Positions 34,018 through 46,543 are shown, counted from the first letter of the stretch. The stretch: DNA of 64,000 nucleotides from Prescottella equi (GCF_020171745.1 NZ_JAIVAH010000023.1:1-64000); one strand, 5' to 3'. Notes: generated from the letters alone by a model not told the origin. Numbers and translations are program-made.

Positions 34018-34386
34018 GTGAACGCCTACGTGCCGATTCTCGTGTTGGGCGCCATCGCGGTGGCCTTCGCGGTCTTCTCCGTGTTCGTCGCGTCGGCGGT
34101 CGGACCCAAGCGCCTCAATCGGGCGAAACTCGAGGCGTACGAGTGCGGGATCGAGCCGATGGAACAGCCCGGTGGGAGGGCGAGCGGACAGCGCATCCCG
34201 GTGAAGTACTACCTGACGGCGATGCTGTTCATCATCTTCGACATCGAGATCGTCTTCCTGTACCCGTGGGCCGTCCACTTCGACGCTCTCGGTGTCTTCG
34301 GTCTGGCCGCGATGGCGGTGTTCGTCTTCAACGTGTCGGTCGCCTACGTCTACGAGTGGCGGCGTGGGGGTTTGAGCTGGGACTAG
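34018..34386 (+). CDS. nuoA: NADH-quinone oxidoreductase subunit A
   Basis: A 122-residue membrane subunit of complex I with three helices (about 4–26, 63–84, 90–111). The conserved loop KLEAYECGIEPMEQP and the stretch KYYLTAMLFIIFDIEIVFLY mark NuoA. It helps form the quinone-access and coupling region with NuoH and NuoJ. The GTG start follows the strong GGAGGAGCTGAGGCAGG site. First gene of nuoA–N; nuoB begins 39 bases after its stop. Confidence 0.95.
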   Translation: MNAYVPILVLGAIAVAFAVFSVFVASAVGPKRLNRAKLEAYECGIEPMEQPGGRASGQRIPVKYYLTAMLFIIFDIEIVFLYPWAVHFDALGVFGLAAMAVFVFNVSVAYVYEWRRGGLSWD

Positions 34387-34425
34387 CGGATCTCTGGGTG
34401 ACCACGGAGCGGAGGTGATCGAAGG

Positions 34426-34998
34426 ATGGGGCTCGAAGAGAAGGTGCCGGGCGGCTTCCTGCTGAGCACGGTCGAGACCGTGGCCGGCTACGCCCGCAAG
34501 GGCTCGCTGTGGCCGGCGACGTTCGGCCTCGCGTGCTGCGCGATCGAGATGATGGCGACCACGTCGGGGCGCTACGACCTGGCGCGTTTCGGGATGGAGG
34601 CCTTCCGCGCGTCGCCCCGGCAGGCCGATCTCATGATCGTGGCGGGACGGGTGAGCCAGAAGATGGCCCCGGTGCTGCGGCAGGTCTATGACCAGATGGT
34701 CGAACCCAAATGGGTTCTCGCGATGGGGGTGTGCGCGTCCTCGGGCGGCATGTTCAACAACTACGCGATCGTCCAGGGCGTCGACCACGTGGTCCCCGTC
34801 GACATCTATCTGCCGGGCTGTCCGCCGCGGCCCGAGATGTTGCTCAACGCGATTCTCGCGCTGCACGCGAAGATCCAGGACACCCCGCTCGGCGTCAACC
34901 GTGAGGAGGCCGTGCGGGCGGCGGAGACGGCGGCCCTGACGGCGCGGCCGGTCGTCGACCTCGGCCTGCCGGGCCACACGGCGGGGGCGGTGCGGTGA
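34426..34998 (+). CDS. nuoB: NADH-quinone oxidoreductase subunit B
   Basis: A 190-residue peripheral-arm subunit that carries the terminal [4Fe-4S] cluster N2, donor of electrons to menaquinone. The tandem Cys pair is in [10 protein letters not shown], with further ligands in [10 protein letters not shown] and LPGCPPRPE. The ATG follows GGAGGTGATCGAAGG. Its stop overlaps the nuoC start. Confidence 0.96.
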   Translation: MGLEEKVPGGFLLSTVETVAGYARKGSLWPATFGLACCAIEMMATTSGRYDLARFGMEAFRASPRQADLMIVAGRVSQKMAPVLRQVYDQMVEPKWVLAMGVCASSGGMFNNYAIVQGVDHVVPVDIYLPGCPPRPEMLLNAILALHAKIQDTPLGVNREEAVRAAETAALTARPVVDLGLPGHTAGAVR

Positions 34999-35750
34999 TG
35001 GCGATCGACCACGACGACGTGCTGGGCGGGTCGGACCCGGAGGCGACCGCGGGACCCGAGGGCACCGTGCCCCCCGAACGGGTCGCCGGCGGCGAGATGA
35101 TCGGACTGCGGCAGGGCATGTTCGGTGTCGGCGGTACCGGCGACACCTCCGGATACGGGCGCCTGGTCCGCCCGGTCACGCTGCCCGGCAGCACCCCCCG
35201 CCCGTACGGCGGGTGGTTCGACGAACTCGTCGACACGCTCGCCGAGGCTCTCGGGACCGTCGGCGTGCTCTTCGACGACGCCGTCGAGAAGGTTGTCGTC
35301 TTCCGCGGCGAACTCACGCTGCACGTGCGACGCGAACACCTGCCGACCGTCGCGCGACGCCTGCGCGACGATCCGGACCTGCGTTTCGAGTTGTGCCTCG
35401 GGGTGAGCGGGGTGCACTACCCGCAGGACCCGGGCCGTGAACTGCACGCGGTGTACCCGCTGATGTCCGTCACCCACGGACGCCGGGTCCGCCTGGAAGT
35501 GGCTGTGCCCGATGCGGACCCGCACCTGCCGTCGCTGCACGCGGTGTACCCGACCACCGACTGGCACGAGCGCGAGACGTACGACTTCTTCGGGATGGTG
35601 TTCGACGGCCATCCGTCGCTCACCCGGATCGAGATGCCCGACGACTGGACGGGGCATCCGCAGCGCAAGGACTACCCACTCGGCGGCCTCCCCGTCGAGT
35701 ACAAGGGGGCGAAGATTCCGCCGCCGGACGAGAGGAGGGCGTACCAGTGA
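34998..35750 (+). CDS. nuoC: NADH-quinone oxidoreductase subunit C
   Basis: A 250-residue hydrophilic subunit, separate from NuoD here (the two are fused in E. coli). The signature strings are [17 protein letters not shown] and [15 protein letters not shown]. The N-terminal ~65 residues are a poorly conserved extension common in actinobacteria. The ATG at 34998 shares one base with the nuoB stop; a GTG three bases earlier (GTGA overlap) is the alternative. nuoD overlaps the end by four bases. Confidence 0.95.
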   Translation: MAIDHDDVLGGSDPEATAGPEGTVPPERVAGGEMIGLRQGMFGVGGTGDTSGYGRLVRPVTLPGSTPRPYGGWFDELVDTLAEALGTVGVLFDDAVEKVVVFRGELTLHVRREHLPTVARRLRDDPDLRFELCLGVSGVHYPQDPGRELHAVYPLMSVTHGRRVRLEVAVPDADPHLPSLHAVYPTTDWHERETYDFFGMVFDGHPSLTRIEMPDDWTGHPQRKDYPLGGLPVEYKGAKIPPPDERRAYQ

Positions 35751-37081
35751 ACCGTCCTCGCGAGCACTCCGGCGAGACCGACAGCGGCGATGCAGTGTTC
35801 ACCGTCGGCGGTCAGGACTGGGACGACCTGGTGGACGCGGCGCAGCACGCCCACGAGGCCGGGGCCGAGCGCATCGTCGTCAACATGGGGCCGCAGCATC
35901 CGTCCACCCACGGTGTTCTGCGGCTGATCCTCGAGATCGAGGGCGAGACCGTCACCGAGGCGCGTTGCGGAATCGGCTACCTGCACACCGGGATCGAGAA
36001 GAACCTCGAGTACCGCAACTGGACGCAGGGCGTCACATTCGTCACGCGGATGGACTACCTGTCGCCGTTCTTCAACGAGGTCGCGTACTGCCTGGGCGTG
36101 GAGAAGCTGCTCGACATCACCGATCAGATTCCCGAACGCGCGACCGTCGTGCGGGTGCTGTTGATGGAACTCAACCGGATCTCCTCGCACCTGGTGGCGC
36201 TCGCGACCGGTGGCATGGAACTGGGTGCGATCACCCCGATGCTGTTCGGGTTCCGGGAACGCGAACTGGTCCTCGACATCTTCGAGATGATCACCGGGCT
36301 GCGCATGAACCACGCGTACGTGCGGCCCGGGGGACTGGCGCAGGATCTGCCGGACGGTGCCGTGGCCAAGGTGCGTGAGCTGCTCGATCTGATGCCGCGG
36401 CGCCTGCGCGACATCGAGGATCTGCTGAACGAGAACCCGATCTGGAAGGCCCGGACCATGGGGATCGGGTACCTCGACCTGACGGGCTGCATGGCGCTCG
36501 GCGTCACCGGTCCGGTGCTGCGGGCGACGGGCCTTCCGCTGGACGTGCGGCGCTCGGATCCCTACTGCGGCTACGAGAACTACGAATTCGACGTCGTCAC
36601 CGACACGGGCAGCGACTGCTACGGCCGCTACCTCGTGCGTGTGAACGAGATGGCCGAGTCGCTGAAGATCGTCGAGCAGTGCCTCGACAGGCTCCGGCCG
36701 GGACCGGTCATGGTGGCGGATCGGAAGATCGCGTGGCCCGCGGACCTCGCAGTCGGCGCCGACGGGCTGGGCAACTCGCTCGAACACATCCGGCGGATCA
36801 TGGGCACCTCGATGGAGGAGCTGATCCACCACTTCAAGCTCGTCACCGAGGGGTTCCGGGTCCCGCCCGGCCAGGTGTACGTGCCGGTGGAGTCGCCGCG
36901 CGGCGAACTGGGCGTGCACATGGTCAGCGACGGCGGCACCCGGCCGTTCCGGGTGCACTACCGCGACCCGTCGTTCACGAACCTGCAGGCCGTGGCGGCG
37001 ATGTGCGAGGGCGGGATGGTGGCCGACGTGATCGCGTCGGTCGCCAGCATCGACCCAGTCATGGGGGGAGTGGACCGATGA
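35747..37081 (+). CDS. nuoD: NADH-quinone oxidoreductase subunit D
   Basis: A 444-residue 49-kDa-type subunit that forms the quinone-binding cavity with NuoB. It shows [48 protein letters not shown] and the C-terminal [15 protein letters not shown]. The His of the HPSTHG loop is the known quinone-contact residue of the family. The GTG start overlaps the nuoC stop as GTGA, and the 3' end overlaps nuoE as ATGA. Confidence 0.96.
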   Translation: MNRPREHSGETDSGDAVFTVGGQDWDDLVDAAQHAHEAGAERIVVNMGPQHPSTHGVLRLILEIEGETVTEARCGIGYLHTGIEKNLEYRNWTQGVTFVTRMDYLSPFFNEVAYCLGVEKLLDITDQIPERATVVRVLLMELNRISSHLVALATGGMELGAITPMLFGFRERELVLDIFEMITGLRMNHAYVRPGGLAQDLPDGAVAKVRELLDLMPRRLRDIEDLLNENPIWKARTMGIGYLDLTGCMALGVTGPVLRATGLPLDVRRSDPYCGYENYEFDVVTDTGSDCYGRYLVRVNEMAESLKIVEQCLDRLRPGPVMVADRKIAWPADLAVGADGLGNSLEHIRRIMGTSMEELIHHFKLVTEGFRVPPGQVYVPVESPRGELGVHMVSDGGTRPFRVHYRDPSFTNLQAVAAMCEGGMVADVIASVASIDPVMGGVDR

Positions 37082-39144
37082 CCGAATCGCGCGCCGCCGG
37101 GCCGGTGTTCCTCGAGTTGGGCCCGCGCCCGCACGAGCGGGCCGCATATCCGCCCGACGTCGCGGCCCGTCTCGCCGCCGACGCGGAGGAGATCGTCGCC
37201 CGGTACCGGTCACCCGGCGACGTGCCGCAGGGCACCGCGCGCTCGGCGCTGCTGCCGCTGCTGCACCTCGTCCAGGCCGAGGACGGCTACGTCTCGAAGG
37301 CCGGAATCGAGTTCTGCGCAGCGCAACTCGGACTCACCGCCGCCGAGGTGACGGCGGTCGCCACGTTCTACACGATGTACCGGCGCGAGCCGACCGGTAC
37401 GTACCACGTCGGGGTGTGCACAAACAGCCTGTGCGCGGTGATGGGCGGCGATGCAATCCACGCCGCCCTGCGCGAGCACCTCGGTGTCGGAGACGGCGAG
37501 ACCACAGCGGACGGGGCGATCACCCTCGAACACATCGAGTGCAACGCGGCGTGCGACTTCGCGCCGGTGATGACGGTCAACTGGGAGTTCTTCGACAATC
37601 AGACGCCGGACTCGGCGACGGCGGTGGTCGATGCCCTGCGGTCCGGCGAGCAGGTCACGCCCACGCGCGGTGCGCCGCTGTGCTCGTTCCGGGACACGGC
37701 CCGGATCCTCGCCGGGTTCCCGGATCGCCGACCGGGCGCGCTCGAGGCGGGTGGGGGAGCCGGGCCGGCGACGCTGGCCGGACTGCACTCGGCGCGCGGG
37801 GACGCCGCGACGCTGCTCACCCCGGTGCTGAGCAGCCACTGGGACGAGGACCGGTCGTGGACCCTCGGCGCCTACCACGGTCACGACGGGTACACCGCTC
37901 TCCGCAAGGCGCTGCGGATGAACCCGGACGAGGTGATCCAGACCGTCAAGGACGCCGGACTGCGGGGCCGCGGTGGCGCGGGATTCCCCACCGGCATGAA
38001 GTGGTCGTTCATCCCGCAGGACCCGGCGACGGACGGAACCGCCAAGCCGCACTACCTGGTCGTCAACGCCGACGAGTCGGAACCGGGTACGTGCAAGGAC
38101 ATTCCGCTGATGTTCGCGACCCCGCACGCACTGATCGAGGGTGTCGTGATCGCGGCGTATGCGATCCGCGCCGGGCAGGCCTTCGTCTACCTGCGTGGCG
38201 AGGTGGTGCCCGTGCTGCGGCGACTGCAGGCCGCCGTCGCCGAGGCCTACGACGCCGGATACCTCGGACGCGACGTCCTCGGCTCGGGGTACGACCTCGA
38301 CATCGTCGTCCACGCCGGGGCCGGCGCCTACATCTGCGGCGAGGAGACCGCGCTGCTCGACTCGCTCGAGGGGCGGCGTGGGCAACCTCGGCTGCGTCCG
38401 CCGTTCCCGGCCGTCGCCGGTCTCTACGCGTGCCCGACCGTGGTCAACAACGTCGAGTCGATCGCGAGTGTCCCGCCGATCATCCTGCGCGGGCCGGAAT
38501 GGTTCCGCGGCATGGGCAGCGAGGCGTCCCCGGGCTTCACGCTGTACTCGCTCTCGGGCCACGTGACGCGGCCCGGACAGTACGAGGCGCCGCTCGGGAT
38601 CACGTTGCGGCAGTTGCTCGATCTCGCGGGCGGCGTGCGCGCGGGACATCGGCTCAAGTTCTGGACGCCGGGCGGGTCGTCGACGCCGATCCTGACCGGC
38701 GATCACCTCGACGTGCCCCTCGACTACGAGGGTGTCGCGGAGGCAGGATCCATGCTCGGCACCAAGGCGCTGCAGATATTCGACGAGACGACGTGCATCG
38801 TGCGGGTGATATTGCGCTGGACGCAGTTCTACGCGCACGAGTCCTGCGGCAAGTGCACGCCGTGCCGCGAGGGCACGTACTGGCTGGTGCAGATCCTGGA
38901 ACGCCTCGAGCGCGGTGAGGGCAGCGAGGCCGACCTCGAGAAGTTGCTCGACGTCTCCGACACGATCCTCGGCAAGTCGTTCTGCGCGCTCGGTGACGGC
39001 GCGGCCAGCCCGATCATGTCGTCGCTGAAGTACTTCCGCGACGAATACATCGCGCACGTCGAGGGCGGCAGGTGCCCGTTCGACCCGGAGGCGTCGGAGC
39101 TCGTCGCCCGGGTCCCGTCCGGACCGGAAGGGGGGAGATCGTGA
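37078..39144 (+). CDS. nuoEF: Fused NADH-quinone oxidoreductase subunits E and F
   Basis: One uninterrupted 688-residue frame covers both subunits. Residues 1–~245 are NuoE, with [2Fe-2S] ligands C114 and C119 (CTNSLC) and C155 and C159 (CNAAC). From ~247 ([20 protein letters not shown]) the frame continues directly into NuoF. NuoF has the FMN/NADH motifs [16 protein letters not shown] and [19 protein letters not shown] and the N3 cluster Cys residues in [13 protein letters not shown] and SFCALGDG. In M. tuberculosis these are two genes. There is no stop and no preserved ATG at the junction; a GTG at 37831 is the only nearby internal start. Either a true fusion or a sequence error that removed a stop/start. 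Confidence 0.88.
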   Translation: MTESRAAGPVFLELGPRPHERAAYPPDVAARLAADAEEIVARYRSPGDVPQGTARSALLPLLHLVQAEDGYVSKAGIEFCAAQLGLTAAEVTAVATFYTMYRREPTGTYHVGVCTNSLCAVMGGDAIHAALREHLGVGDGETTADGAITLEHIECNAACDFAPVMTVNWEFFDNQTPDSATAVVDALRSGEQVTPTRGAPLCSFRDTARILAGFPDRRPGALEAGGGAGPATLAGLHSARGDAATLLTPVLSSHWDEDRSWTLGAYHGHDGYTALRKALRMNPDEVIQTVKDAGLRGRGGAGFPTGMKWSFIPQDPATDGTAKPHYLVVNADESEPGTCKDIPLMFATPHALIEGVVIAAYAIRAGQAFVYLRGEVVPVLRRLQAAVAEAYDAGYLGRDVLGSGYDLDIVVHAGAGAYICGEETALLDSLEGRRGQPRLRPPFPAVAGLYACPTVVNNVESIASVPPIILRGPEWFRGMGSEASPGFTLYSLSGHVTRPGQYEAPLGITLRQLLDLAGGVRAGHRLKFWTPGGSSTPILTGDHLDVPLDYEGVAEAGSMLGTKALQIFDETTCIVRVILRWTQFYAHESCGKCTPCREGTYWLVQILERLERGEGSEADLEKLLDVSDTILGKSFCALGDGAASPIMSSLKYFRDEYIAHVEGGRCPFDPEASELVARVPSGPEGGRS

Positions 39145-41600
39145 CCGTCAACATGGGCGCCGACGCGTCGGGCCAGCCGGTGCCGTCGGACCGCGTCACA
39201 CTCACGATCGACGGAGTGGAGGTCACCGTTCCCAAGGGGACCCTGGTGATCCGCGCCGCCGAGGGCATCGGCATCCAGATCCCGCGGTTCTGCGACCACC
39301 CGCTGCTCGATCCGGTGGGTGCGTGCCGTCAGTGCCTCGTCGAGGTCGAGGGCCAGCGCAAGCCGCTGGCGTCGTGCACGACGGTCGCCACCGACGGCAT
39401 GGTCGTCCGCACGCAGGTCACCTCGGAGGTCGCCGACCGCGCCCAGAAGGGCGTGATGGAATTGTTGCTGATCAACCATCCGCTCGACTGCCCGGTCTGC
39501 GACAAGGGCGGCGAGTGCCCGCTGCAGAACCAGGCGATGTCCAGCGGGCGGGCGGAGTCCCGCTTCGGTGGCGTCAAACGCACGTTCCCCAAACCGATTC
39601 CGCTGTCGAGTGAGGTGCTGCTCGATCGGGAGCGGTGCGTGCTGTGTGCCCGCTGCACCCGGTTCTCCCGCCAGATCGCGGGCGATCCGATGATCGAACT
39701 GCTCGAGCGGGGTGCGCTGCAGCAGGTGGGCATCGCCGACGACGAGCCCTTCGACTCCTACTTCTCCGGAAACACCGTCCAGATCTGCCCCGTCGGTGCC
39801 CTCACCGGCGCCGCCTACCGGTTCCGGGCCCGGCCGTTCGATCTGGTGTCGACCCCGAGCGTGTGCGAGCACTGCGCGGGCGGGTGCGCCCAACGCACCG
39901 ATCACCGCCGCGGGACGGTGCTGCGCCGACTCGCCGGCGACGATCCCCAGGTCAACGAGGAGTGGAACTGCGACAAGGGTAGGTGGGCGTTCACCTACGC
40001 GACCCAGCCGGACCGGTTGGAGACCCCGCTCGTGCGTGACGGCGGAGGACAGTTGCGGCCGGCGTCCTGGCCCGAGGCGCTCACGGTCGCGGCCCGGGGC
40101 CTGGCCGCCGCGGCCGGCCGGGCCGGGGTGCTCGTCGGCGGACGTGCCACGTTCGAGGACGCGTACGCGTACGCGAAGTTCGCGCGCGTCGTGCTCGGCA
40201 CCGACGACGTCGACTTCCGTTCCCGGCCGCACTCCGCGGAGGAATCCGCGTTCCTGGCCGCGCACGTGGCCGGCCGCGGACTTTCCGCGGATCCCGCGGC
40301 CGTCACGTACGACGACCTCGAGAACGCGTCCGCCGTCGTGCTCGTCGCGTTCGAACCCGAGGAGGAATCGCCGATCGTTTTCCTCCGCCTGCGGAAGGCC
40401 GTGCGCACAAAGCGTGCGGTGATCCTCTCCATCGCGCCGTTCGCGACCCGCGGGCTCGAGAAGATGTCCGGCCGATTACTGCGCGCGGTGCCCGGCGACG
40501 AACCGGCGATCCTGGACGAGTTGGCCGGGTCCGAGTTCCTGCGTCGTCCCGGCGCGGTGATCGTCGTCGGGGAGCGCGCCGCCGCGATTCCCGGCACTCT
40601 CACCGCCGTCGCGGCGCTCGCCGCCGACACCGGGGCGCTGGTGGCGTGGATTCCGCGGCGGGCAGGGGAGCGCGGCGCACTCGACGCCGGTGCTCTCGCG
40701 GGCGTCCTCCCGGGCGGCCGCCCGCTCGTCGATCCGGAGGCTCGCCGGCAGGTCTCCGAGGTGTGGCAGGTTCCGGATCTGCCGGGCCGCGTCGGCCGCG
40801 ACACGGGCGGCATCCTCGCCGCCGCGGCGTCGGGCGAGATCGGTGCCCTCCTCGTCGGCGGTGTCGACCCCGACGACCTCCCGGATCCGCGCGCGGCCCT
40901 CGCCGCCCTCGATGCCGCCGACTTCGTCGTGAGTCTCGAACTGCGGCACAGCGCCGTCACCGATCGTGCCGACGTGGTGTTCCCGGTCGCGCCCGTCGCA
41001 GAGAAGACCGGCAGCTTCGTGGACTGGGAGGGACGGGTGCGGCCGTTCGAGACGGCGCTTCCGCGGACCGGCGCCCTCCCTGACCTGCGGGTGCTCGACG
41101 CGATCGCCGCCGAGGCGCGCAGGCCGCTGGTCCTGCCCGACGTCGCGTCCGCTCGGGCCGAACTCGACCGCCTCGGCTTCTGGCGGGGTGCGCGTCCGCC
41201 GATGATCGGCACGCCGCCGTCGGCGACCCCCGAACCCGGCCCGGGAGAGGCGGTCCTGGCGGGCTGGCGAATGCTGCTGGACGCGGGCCGCATGCAGGAC
41301 GGCGAACCCTTCCTCGCGGGGACCGCGCGGCCGTCCGTCGTGCGTCTGTCCGCCGACTGCGCCGCCGAACTCGGTATGCGTGAAGGCGATCCGGTGACGG
41401 TCGGGACCGACCGAGGGTCGGTGACGTTGCCGCTCGCGATCACCGACCTGCCCTATCGGGTGGTGTGGCTGCCGATCCACTCGCCCGGGTCGGCGGTCCA
41501 TCGGCAACTCGGGGCCCGGCCCGGGGACGTCGTCCGCGTCGGGCCGGCGGAGGACGACGGCGTCACCGGACGGCCCGCCGAAGGTGAGGTCGTGCGATGA
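39141..41600 (+). CDS. nuoG: NADH-quinone oxidoreductase subunit G
   Basis: An 819-residue iron-sulfur subunit. The N-terminal ferredoxin domain holds the [2Fe-2S] ligands in [17 protein letters not shown] and [18 protein letters not shown] and [10 protein letters not shown] bind the next clusters. CEHCAGGC followed by C in NCDKGRW supplies the extra cluster N7 found in only some lineages. The remainder is a molybdopterin-oxidoreductase-like domain without cofactor, ending in a DMSO-reductase-type C-terminal fold. The GTG overlaps the nuoEF stop (GTGA) and follows GGGGGGAG. Confidence 0.95.
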   Translation: MTVNMGADASGQPVPSDRVTLTIDGVEVTVPKGTLVIRAAEGIGIQIPRFCDHPLLDPVGACRQCLVEVEGQRKPLASCTTVATDGMVVRTQVTSEVADRAQKGVMELLLINHPLDCPVCDKGGECPLQNQAMSSGRAESRFGGVKRTFPKPIPLSSEVLLDRERCVLCARCTRFSRQIAGDPMIELLERGALQQVGIADDEPFDSYFSGNTVQICPVGALTGAAYRFRARPFDLVSTPSVCEHCAGGCAQRTDHRRGTVLRRLAGDDPQVNEEWNCDKGRWAFTYATQPDRLETPLVRDGGGQLRPASWPEALTVAARGLAAAAGRAGVLVGGRATFEDAYAYAKFARVVLGTDDVDFRSRPHSAEESAFLAAHVAGRGLSADPAAVTYDDLENASAVVLVAFEPEEESPIVFLRLRKAVRTKRAVILSIAPFATRGLEKMSGRLLRAVPGDEPAILDELAGSEFLRRPGAVIVVGERAAAIPGTLTAVAALAADTGALVAWIPRRAGERGALDAGALAGVLPGGRPLVDPEARRQVSEVWQVPDLPGRVGRDTGGILAAAASGEIGALLVGGVDPDDLPDPRAALAALDAADFVVSLELRHSAVTDRADVVFPVAPVAEKTGSFVDWEGRVRPFETALPRTGALPDLRVLDAIAAEARRPLVLPDVASARAELDRLGFWRGARPPMIGTPPSATPEPGPGEAVLAGWRMLLDAGRMQDGEPFLAGTARPSVVRLSADCAAELGMREGDPVTVGTDRGSVTLPLAITDLPYRVVWLPIHSPGSAVHRQLGARPGDVVRVGPAEDDGVTGRPAEGEVVR

Positions 41601-42898
41601 ACACACTGGCTGTCGCCGACCTGTCGATGTTCGGCCACGACCCGTGGTGGCTCGTGGTGGTCAAGGCGCTCGGCATCTTCGTCTTCCTCGTGCTGACCGT
41701 GTTGATCGCGATCTACGCCGAACGAAAAGTGCTGGCGTGGATGCAGATGCGCGTCGGACCCGACCGGGTCGGCCCGCGCGGAATCCTGCAGTCCCTCGCC
41801 GACGGCGTCAAACTCGCGCTGAAGGAGGGCATCGTCCCCGCAGGGGTCGACAAACCCGTGTACCTGCTCGCGCCGGTCATCGCGGTCGTGCCCGCGTTCA
41901 TGGCGTTCGCGGTGATCCCGTTCGGGCCCGAGGTGTCGATCCTCGGCCACCGGACGCCGTTGCAGCTCACCGACCTTCCGGTCGCGGTGCTCTACATTCT
42001 CGCGGTCACGTCCGTGGGTGTGTACGGCATCGTGCTCGCCGGCTGGGCGTCGGGTTCGACGTATCCACTGCTCGGCGGACTCCGGTCCACCGCGCAGGTC
42101 ATCTCGTACGAGGTGGCGATGGGCCTGACGTTCGCGGCAGTGTTCCTCGACGCCGGGACGATGTCCACGTCGGGCATCGTGGCCGCCCAGGATGGGAACT
42201 GGTACGTGTTCCTGCTGCTGCCGGCCTTTCTGATCTACGTGACGTCGATGGTCGGCGAGACCAACCGCGCGCCGTTCGACCTGCCGGAGGCCGAGGGCGA
42301 GCTGGTCGGTGGGTTCCACACCGAGTACTCGTCGCTGCGGTTCGCGATGTTCATGCTGGCCGAGTACGTCAACATGGTCACCGTCTCGGCGCTCGCCGCC
42401 ACGATGTTCCTCGGCGGCTGGCACGCGCCGTGGCCGCTGAACATGTGGGACGGCGCCAACTCCGGGTGGTGGCCGCTGCTGTGGTTCACCGTCAAGGTCT
42501 GGGGCTTCCTGTTCGTCTTCATGTGGCTGCGCGCCACCCTCCCACGGTTGCGCTACGACCAGTTCATGAACCTGGGCTGGAAGGTCCTCATCCCCGTCGC
42601 GCTTGCATGGATCATGATCGTCGCGACCGTCCGGGCGTTGCGCAACGAGGGCTACGAGTCCCGATGGATCGTCCTGGTGGTCGGCGGCAGCATCGTGGCC
42701 CTCGGTCTGCTGGCGTTGCTGTATCGCCGGCTGCGCGCCGCACGTGCCGAATCGCAGACCGTCCAACCGGACGCCGGCACACCCTTCGACCCGCTGGCGG
42801 GTGGCTTCCCGGTGCCGCCGCTGCCGGGGCAGGAGCCTCACCCTGCCCGTCCGCTCGTGCGGTCGGGACATCCCGGAAGGGAGGATTTCGATGCCTGA
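41597..42898 (+). CDS. nuoH: NADH-quinone oxidoreductase subunit H
   Basis: A 433-residue membrane subunit with about eight helices that links the quinone site to the proton channels. Diagnostic segments are [20 protein letters not shown], the loop [18 protein letters not shown] and [18 protein letters not shown] ~50-residue Pro-rich cytoplasmic tail is longer than in E. coli and typical of actinobacteria. ATGA overlap with nuoG; 8-base overlap with nuoI. Confidence 0.96.
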   Translation: MNTLAVADLSMFGHDPWWLVVVKALGIFVFLVLTVLIAIYAERKVLAWMQMRVGPDRVGPRGILQSLADGVKLALKEGIVPAGVDKPVYLLAPVIAVVPAFMAFAVIPFGPEVSILGHRTPLQLTDLPVAVLYILAVTSVGVYGIVLAGWASGSTYPLLGGLRSTAQVISYEVAMGLTFAAVFLDAGTMSTSGIVAAQDGNWYVFLLLPAFLIYVTSMVGETNRAPFDLPEAEGELVGGFHTEYSSLRFAMFMLAEYVNMVTVSALAATMFLGGWHAPWPLNMWDGANSGWWPLLWFTVKVWGFLFVFMWLRATLPRLRYDQFMNLGWKVLIPVALAWIMIVATVRALRNEGYESRWIVLVVGGSIVALGLLALLYRRLRAARAESQTVQPDAGTPFDPLAGGFPVPPLPGQEPHPARPLVRSGHPGREDFDA

Positions 42899-43460
42899 GT
42901 TCCTCGACTCCGTCGCGGGTTTCGGCGTGACGTTCTCGACGATGTTCAAGAAACCCGTCACGGAGTTCTATCCCGAGCAGAAGGCCCCCACCGCGGAGCG
43001 CTACCACGGCCGGCACCAACTCAACCGACACCCGGACGGGCTGGAGAAGTGCATCGGCTGCGAACTGTGCGCGTGGGCGTGCCCGGCCGACGCGATCTAC
43101 GTCGAGGGCGCCGACAACACCGACGACGAGCGCTATTCGCCGGGCGAACGATACGGGCGGGTCTACCAGATCAACTACCTGCGCTGCATCGGCTGCGGAC
43201 TGTGCGTCGAGGCCTGCCCGACGCGGGCTCTGACGATGACCAACGAGTACGAGATGGCCGACGACAACCGCGTCGACCTGATCTACGGCAAGGACCGCCT
43301 GCTCGCGCCGCTGCAGCCCGGGATGGAACCACCGCCGCACCCGATGGCGCCGGGCACCACCGACGAGGACTACTACCGCGGCAACGTGATCGGAACGATC
43401 GCCGGGTCGGTACCCGAGGCGGAGCCCGAGTCCGTGTCCCGGTCCGAGGAGGTGACGTAG
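42891..43460 (+). CDS. nuoI: NADH-quinone oxidoreductase subunit I
   Basis: A 189-residue ferredoxin-like subunit with two [4Fe-4S] motifs, [14 protein letters not shown] and [15 protein letters not shown], carrying clusters N6a and N6b. The N terminus ([19 protein letters not shown]) is amphipathic and may touch the membrane arm. The ATG has GGAAGGGAGGA upstream inside the nuoH end. The C-terminal ~45 residues are an actinobacterial extension. Confidence 0.96.
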   Translation: MPEFLDSVAGFGVTFSTMFKKPVTEFYPEQKAPTAERYHGRHQLNRHPDGLEKCIGCELCAWACPADAIYVEGADNTDDERYSPGERYGRVYQINYLRCIGCGLCVEACPTRALTMTNEYEMADDNRVDLIYGKDRLLAPLQPGMEPPPHPMAPGTTDEDYYRGNVIGTIAGSVPEAEPESVSRSEEVT

Positions 43461-44296
43461 TGGATGCCGCGACCGCACAGTCGACCGCGCTGCTGGCCGC
43501 GGACGTCTTCACCCGGACCTCCACCGGTGAGGCCGTCCAGTTCTGGATCCTCGGCACGATCGCGGTGCTCGGGGCACTCGGAGTCGTGTGCGCACCCAAG
43601 GCCGTCTACTCGGCGATCTGCCTCGCCATGACCATGATCGTGCTCGCGGTGCTCTACATCGCGCAGGGTGCTCTGTTCCTCGGCGTGGTGCAGGTGGTCG
43701 TATACACCGGCGCGGTGATGATGCTGTTCCTGTTCGTACTCATGCTGGTCGGGGTCGACTCGTCGGACTCGCTCGTGGAAACGCTGCGCGGGCAACGCAT
43801 CGCGGCCGTCGTCGCGGGCCTCGGCTTCGGGCTGCTGCTGATCGGCGGTCTCGGCAACGCCACCGTCGGGGTGGTCCGCTCCGGAGAGGTGGGCTTCGTC
43901 GGACTCGACCAGGCCAACTCCGCGTCGGGTGGCAACGTCGAGGGCATCGCCGAACTCGTCTTCATCCGGTACGTGTGGGTGTTCGAACTGACCGGGGCGC
44001 TGCTGATCACCGCGACGATCGGTGCGATGGTCCTCGCGCACCGCGAGCGGTTCGAACGCCGCCTGAGCCAGCGGGAGATGTCGGAGCAACGCTTCCGTGA
44101 ATGGGGCGCAGGCGCAGACGAATCCGCCCGGGTGACACCGCTGCCCAGCCCCGGCGTGTACGCCCGGCACAACGCGGTCGACCTGCCTGCACGTCTGCCC
44201 GACGGAACGTACGCGCGGGAGTCCGTCAGCCGGATCCTAACTCCGCGCGGGATGGGCCCCGACAGCCAACGGGCCGACGGGGAGGAGCCCCGATGA
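43460..44296 (+). CDS. nuoJ: NADH-quinone oxidoreductase subunit J
   Basis: A 278-residue membrane subunit with five helices, the third containing the conserved [18 protein letters not shown] whose Tyr-Thr-Gly pi-bulge is important for coupling. A ~80-residue hydrophilic tail (from about 195) extends beyond the usual length. The GTG shares one base with the nuoI stop (TAGTG), and the 3' end overlaps nuoK as ATGA. Confidence 0.94.
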   Translation: MDAATAQSTALLAADVFTRTSTGEAVQFWILGTIAVLGALGVVCAPKAVYSAICLAMTMIVLAVLYIAQGALFLGVVQVVVYTGAVMMLFLFVLMLVGVDSSDSLVETLRGQRIAAVVAGLGFGLLLIGGLGNATVGVVRSGEVGFVGLDQANSASGGNVEGIAELVFIRYVWVFELTGALLITATIGAMVLAHRERFERRLSQREMSEQRFREWGAGADESARVTPLPSPGVYARHNAVDLPARLPDGTYARESVSRILTPRGMGPDSQRADGEEPR

Positions 44297-44592
44297 ACCC
44301 GGACAACTACCTCTACCTGGCCGCGCTGCTCTTCACGATCGGCGCCGCGGGAGTACTGCTGCGGCGCAACGCGATCGTGGTGTTCATGTGCATCGAGCTG
44401 ATGCTCAACGCCGCCAATCTCGCGTTCGTCACGTTCGCGCGGATGCACGGCAACCTCGACGGCCAGGTGTTCGCGTTCTTCACGATGGTGGTCGCCGCCG
44501 CCGAGGTCGTCATCGGCCTCGCGATCATCATGACCATCTTCCGCACCCGTCGCTCGGCCTCGGTCGACGACGCCGACCTGCTGAAGTACTGA
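44293..44592 (+). CDS. nuoK: NADH-quinone oxidoreductase subunit K
   Basis: A 99-residue, three-helix subunit. The conserved buried glutamates are in [13 protein letters not shown] and in [15 protein letters not shown]. It forms part of the E-channel linking quinone chemistry to the antiporter-like subunits. Length and motifs match the family exactly. Confidence 0.96.
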   Translation: MNPDNYLYLAALLFTIGAAGVLLRRNAIVVFMCIELMLNAANLAFVTFARMHGNLDGQVFAFFTMVVAAAEVVIGLAIIMTIFRTRRSASVDDADLLKY

Positions 44593-44593
44593 C

Positions 44594-46543
44594 ATGAACG
44601 GGGGGACGGGAATTCACGCGCTCATCTGGCTCCTGCCGGCACTGCCCCTGCTCGGCGCCGCCGTCCTGCTGCTCGCCGGACGCCGCAGCGACCGCTGGGG
44701 GCACCTGCTCGGGTGCGCCGCCGCGCTCGCGTCGTTCGCGGTGGCCGTCGCGCTGTTCGCCGACATGGTGGGCCGCGACGGCTCGGACCGGGTATTCGAG
44801 CAGCACCTGTTCTCGTGGCTTCCGGTGGCGGGTCTGCAGGTCGACTCCGGCCTCCGGCTGGACCAACTGTCGATGTGCTTCGTGCTGCTGATCACCGGTG
44901 TCGGATCGCTCATCCACATCTACTCCGTCGGCTACATGAAGACCGACCCCGGTCGCAGGCGCTTCTTCGCCTACCTCAACCTGTTCCTCGCCGCGATGCT
45001 GCTGCTCGTGCTCGCCGACAACTACCTGGGCCTGTACGTCGGGTGGGAGGGCGTCGGTCTCGCGTCGTACCTGCTGATCGGGTTCTGGCAGTACAAACCG
45101 ACGGCGGCGACGGCCGCGAAGAAGGCGTTCGTCGTCAACCGCGTCGGTGACATGGGGTTGATGGTCGGGCTCATGATCATGTTCGCGACGTTCGGCTCGG
45201 TGTCGTTCGCCGACGTTCTCGGCGGCGTCGACGACGCGAGCGGGGGAGTGACGACAGCGCTCGGCCTGGTGCTGCTGCTCGCCGCGTGCGGCAAGTCGGC
45301 ACAGGTGCCGCTGCAGTCGTGGCTCGGCGACGCGATGGAGGGCCCCACCCCGGTGTCGGCGCTCATACACGCCGCCACCATGGTCACCGCCGGCGTCTAC
45401 CTGATCGTGCGGTCCGGGCCGATCTACGAGGCGGCGCCGGGCGCACAGGTCGCGGTGGTCCTGGTCGGAGCGGTGACGCTGCTGTTCGGCGCGATCATCG
45501 GGTGCGCCAAGGACGACATCAAGAAGGCCCTCGCCGCGTCGACGATGAGTCAGATCGGCTACATGGTGATGGCCGCCGGACTCGGTCCCGCCGGGTACGC
45601 GTTCGCGATCATGTTGCTGCTCGCGCACGGGTTCTTCAAGGCGGGCCTGTTCCTCGGCGCCGGATCCGTGATGCACGGCATGAACGACGAGACCGACATG
45701 CGCCGCTACGGCGGCCTCCGGACGTTCATGCCGATCACTTTCGCAACCTTCGGACTCGGCTACCTCGCGATCATCGGGATTCCGCCGTTCTCGGGGTTCT
45801 TCTCCAAGGACAAGATCATCGAGGCCGCGTTCGGGTCCGGGGGCGCCGGTGGGGCGGCGCTCGGCACGGTCGCCCTGCTCGGCGCGGGGCTCACGGCGTT
45901 CTACATGACCCGCGTGATGCTGATGACGTTCTTCGGTGAGCGCCGATGGGGCCCCGCGGGAGCGGAGCCTGCGGAGCGACCAGAAGGCGCAGTCACCCAC
46001 CCGCACGAGTCGCCGGGTGTCATGACCGCCCCGATGATCGTGCTGGCCGTCGGATCCGTCGCCGCTGGTGGCCTGCTCGCGATCGGCGGCACACTCGAGC
46101 ACTGGCTCGAACCGGTCTGGACCGAGTTCGGCGGCGCAGCCGAACACGGCGAACTCGCGGTCCCGGTGTGGGTGGTCACCGCCGTCACGCTGGCCGTCGT
46201 GCTCGTCGGCGTCGGAATCGCTTACCGGCAGTTCGGAACCCGGCCGGTGCCGGTCGTGGCGCCCGCGCAGGTGTCGGCTCTGACCGTCGCCGCTCGGCGC
46301 GACCTGTACGGCGACGATGTCGACGAGGCCGTGTTCATGCGGCCCGGTCAGCGCGTGGTGAAGACACTGACAGTGGTCGAGGACAAGGGGATCGACGGCG
46401 CCACCAGCGGTATCGGCGCGGTGCTCGGGCTGCTGTCGGTCGCGCTGCGCCGACTGCAGACCGGGTTCGTCCGGTCGTACGCGTTGTACATGTTCGTCGG
46501 AGCGGTCTTCGTGGTCGCGGCGGCACTGGTGGGGAGGGTGTGA
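44594..46543 (+). CDS. nuoL: NADH-quinone oxidoreductase subunit L
   Basis: A 649-residue antiporter-like proton-pumping subunit with about 14–16 helices and the C-terminal lateral helix. Key segments are [18 protein letters not shown] with its channel Glu, the Lys-containing [18 protein letters not shown] and [17 protein letters not shown]. The ATG is one base after the nuoK stop, and nuoM starts within its stop codon. Confidence 0.96.
   Translation: MNGGTGIHALIWLLPALPLLGAAVLLLAGRRSDRWGHLLGCAAALASFAVAVALFADMVGRDGSDRVFEQHLFSWLPVAGLQVDSGLRLDQLSMCFVLLITGVGSLIHIYSVGYMKTDPGRRRFFAYLNLFLAAMLLLVLADNYLGLYVGWEGVGLASYLLIGFWQYKPTAATAAKKAFVVNRVGDMGLMVGLMIMFATFGSVSFADVLGGVDDASGGVTTALGLVLLLAACGKSAQVPLQSWLGDAMEGPTPVSALIHAATMVTAGVYLIVRSGPIYEAAPGAQVAVVLVGAVTLLFGAIIGCAKDDIKKALAASTMSQIGYMVMAAGLGPAGYAFAIMLLLAHGFFKAGLFLGAGSVMHGMNDETDMRRYGGLRTFMPITFATFGLGYLAIIGIPPFSGFFSKDKIIEAAFGSGGAGGAALGTVALLGAGLTAFYMTRVMLMTFFGERRWGPAGAEPAERPEGAVTHPHESPGVMTAPMIVLAVGSVAAGGLLAIGGTLEHWLEPVWTEFGGAAEHGELAVPVWVVTAVTLAVVLVGVGIAYRQFGTRPVPVVAPAQVSALTVAARRDLYGDDVDEAVFMRPGQRVVKTLTVVEDKGIDGATSGIGAVLGLLSVALRRLQTGFVRSYALYMFVGAVFVVAAALVGRV

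Noticed and set aside
37078-37830. Separate nuoE gene ending before 37831 with nuoF starting at an internal GTG.
   Set aside because: No stop codon exists between the domains in this frame. Two separate products would need a sequence error or internal initiation, which the sequence does not show.
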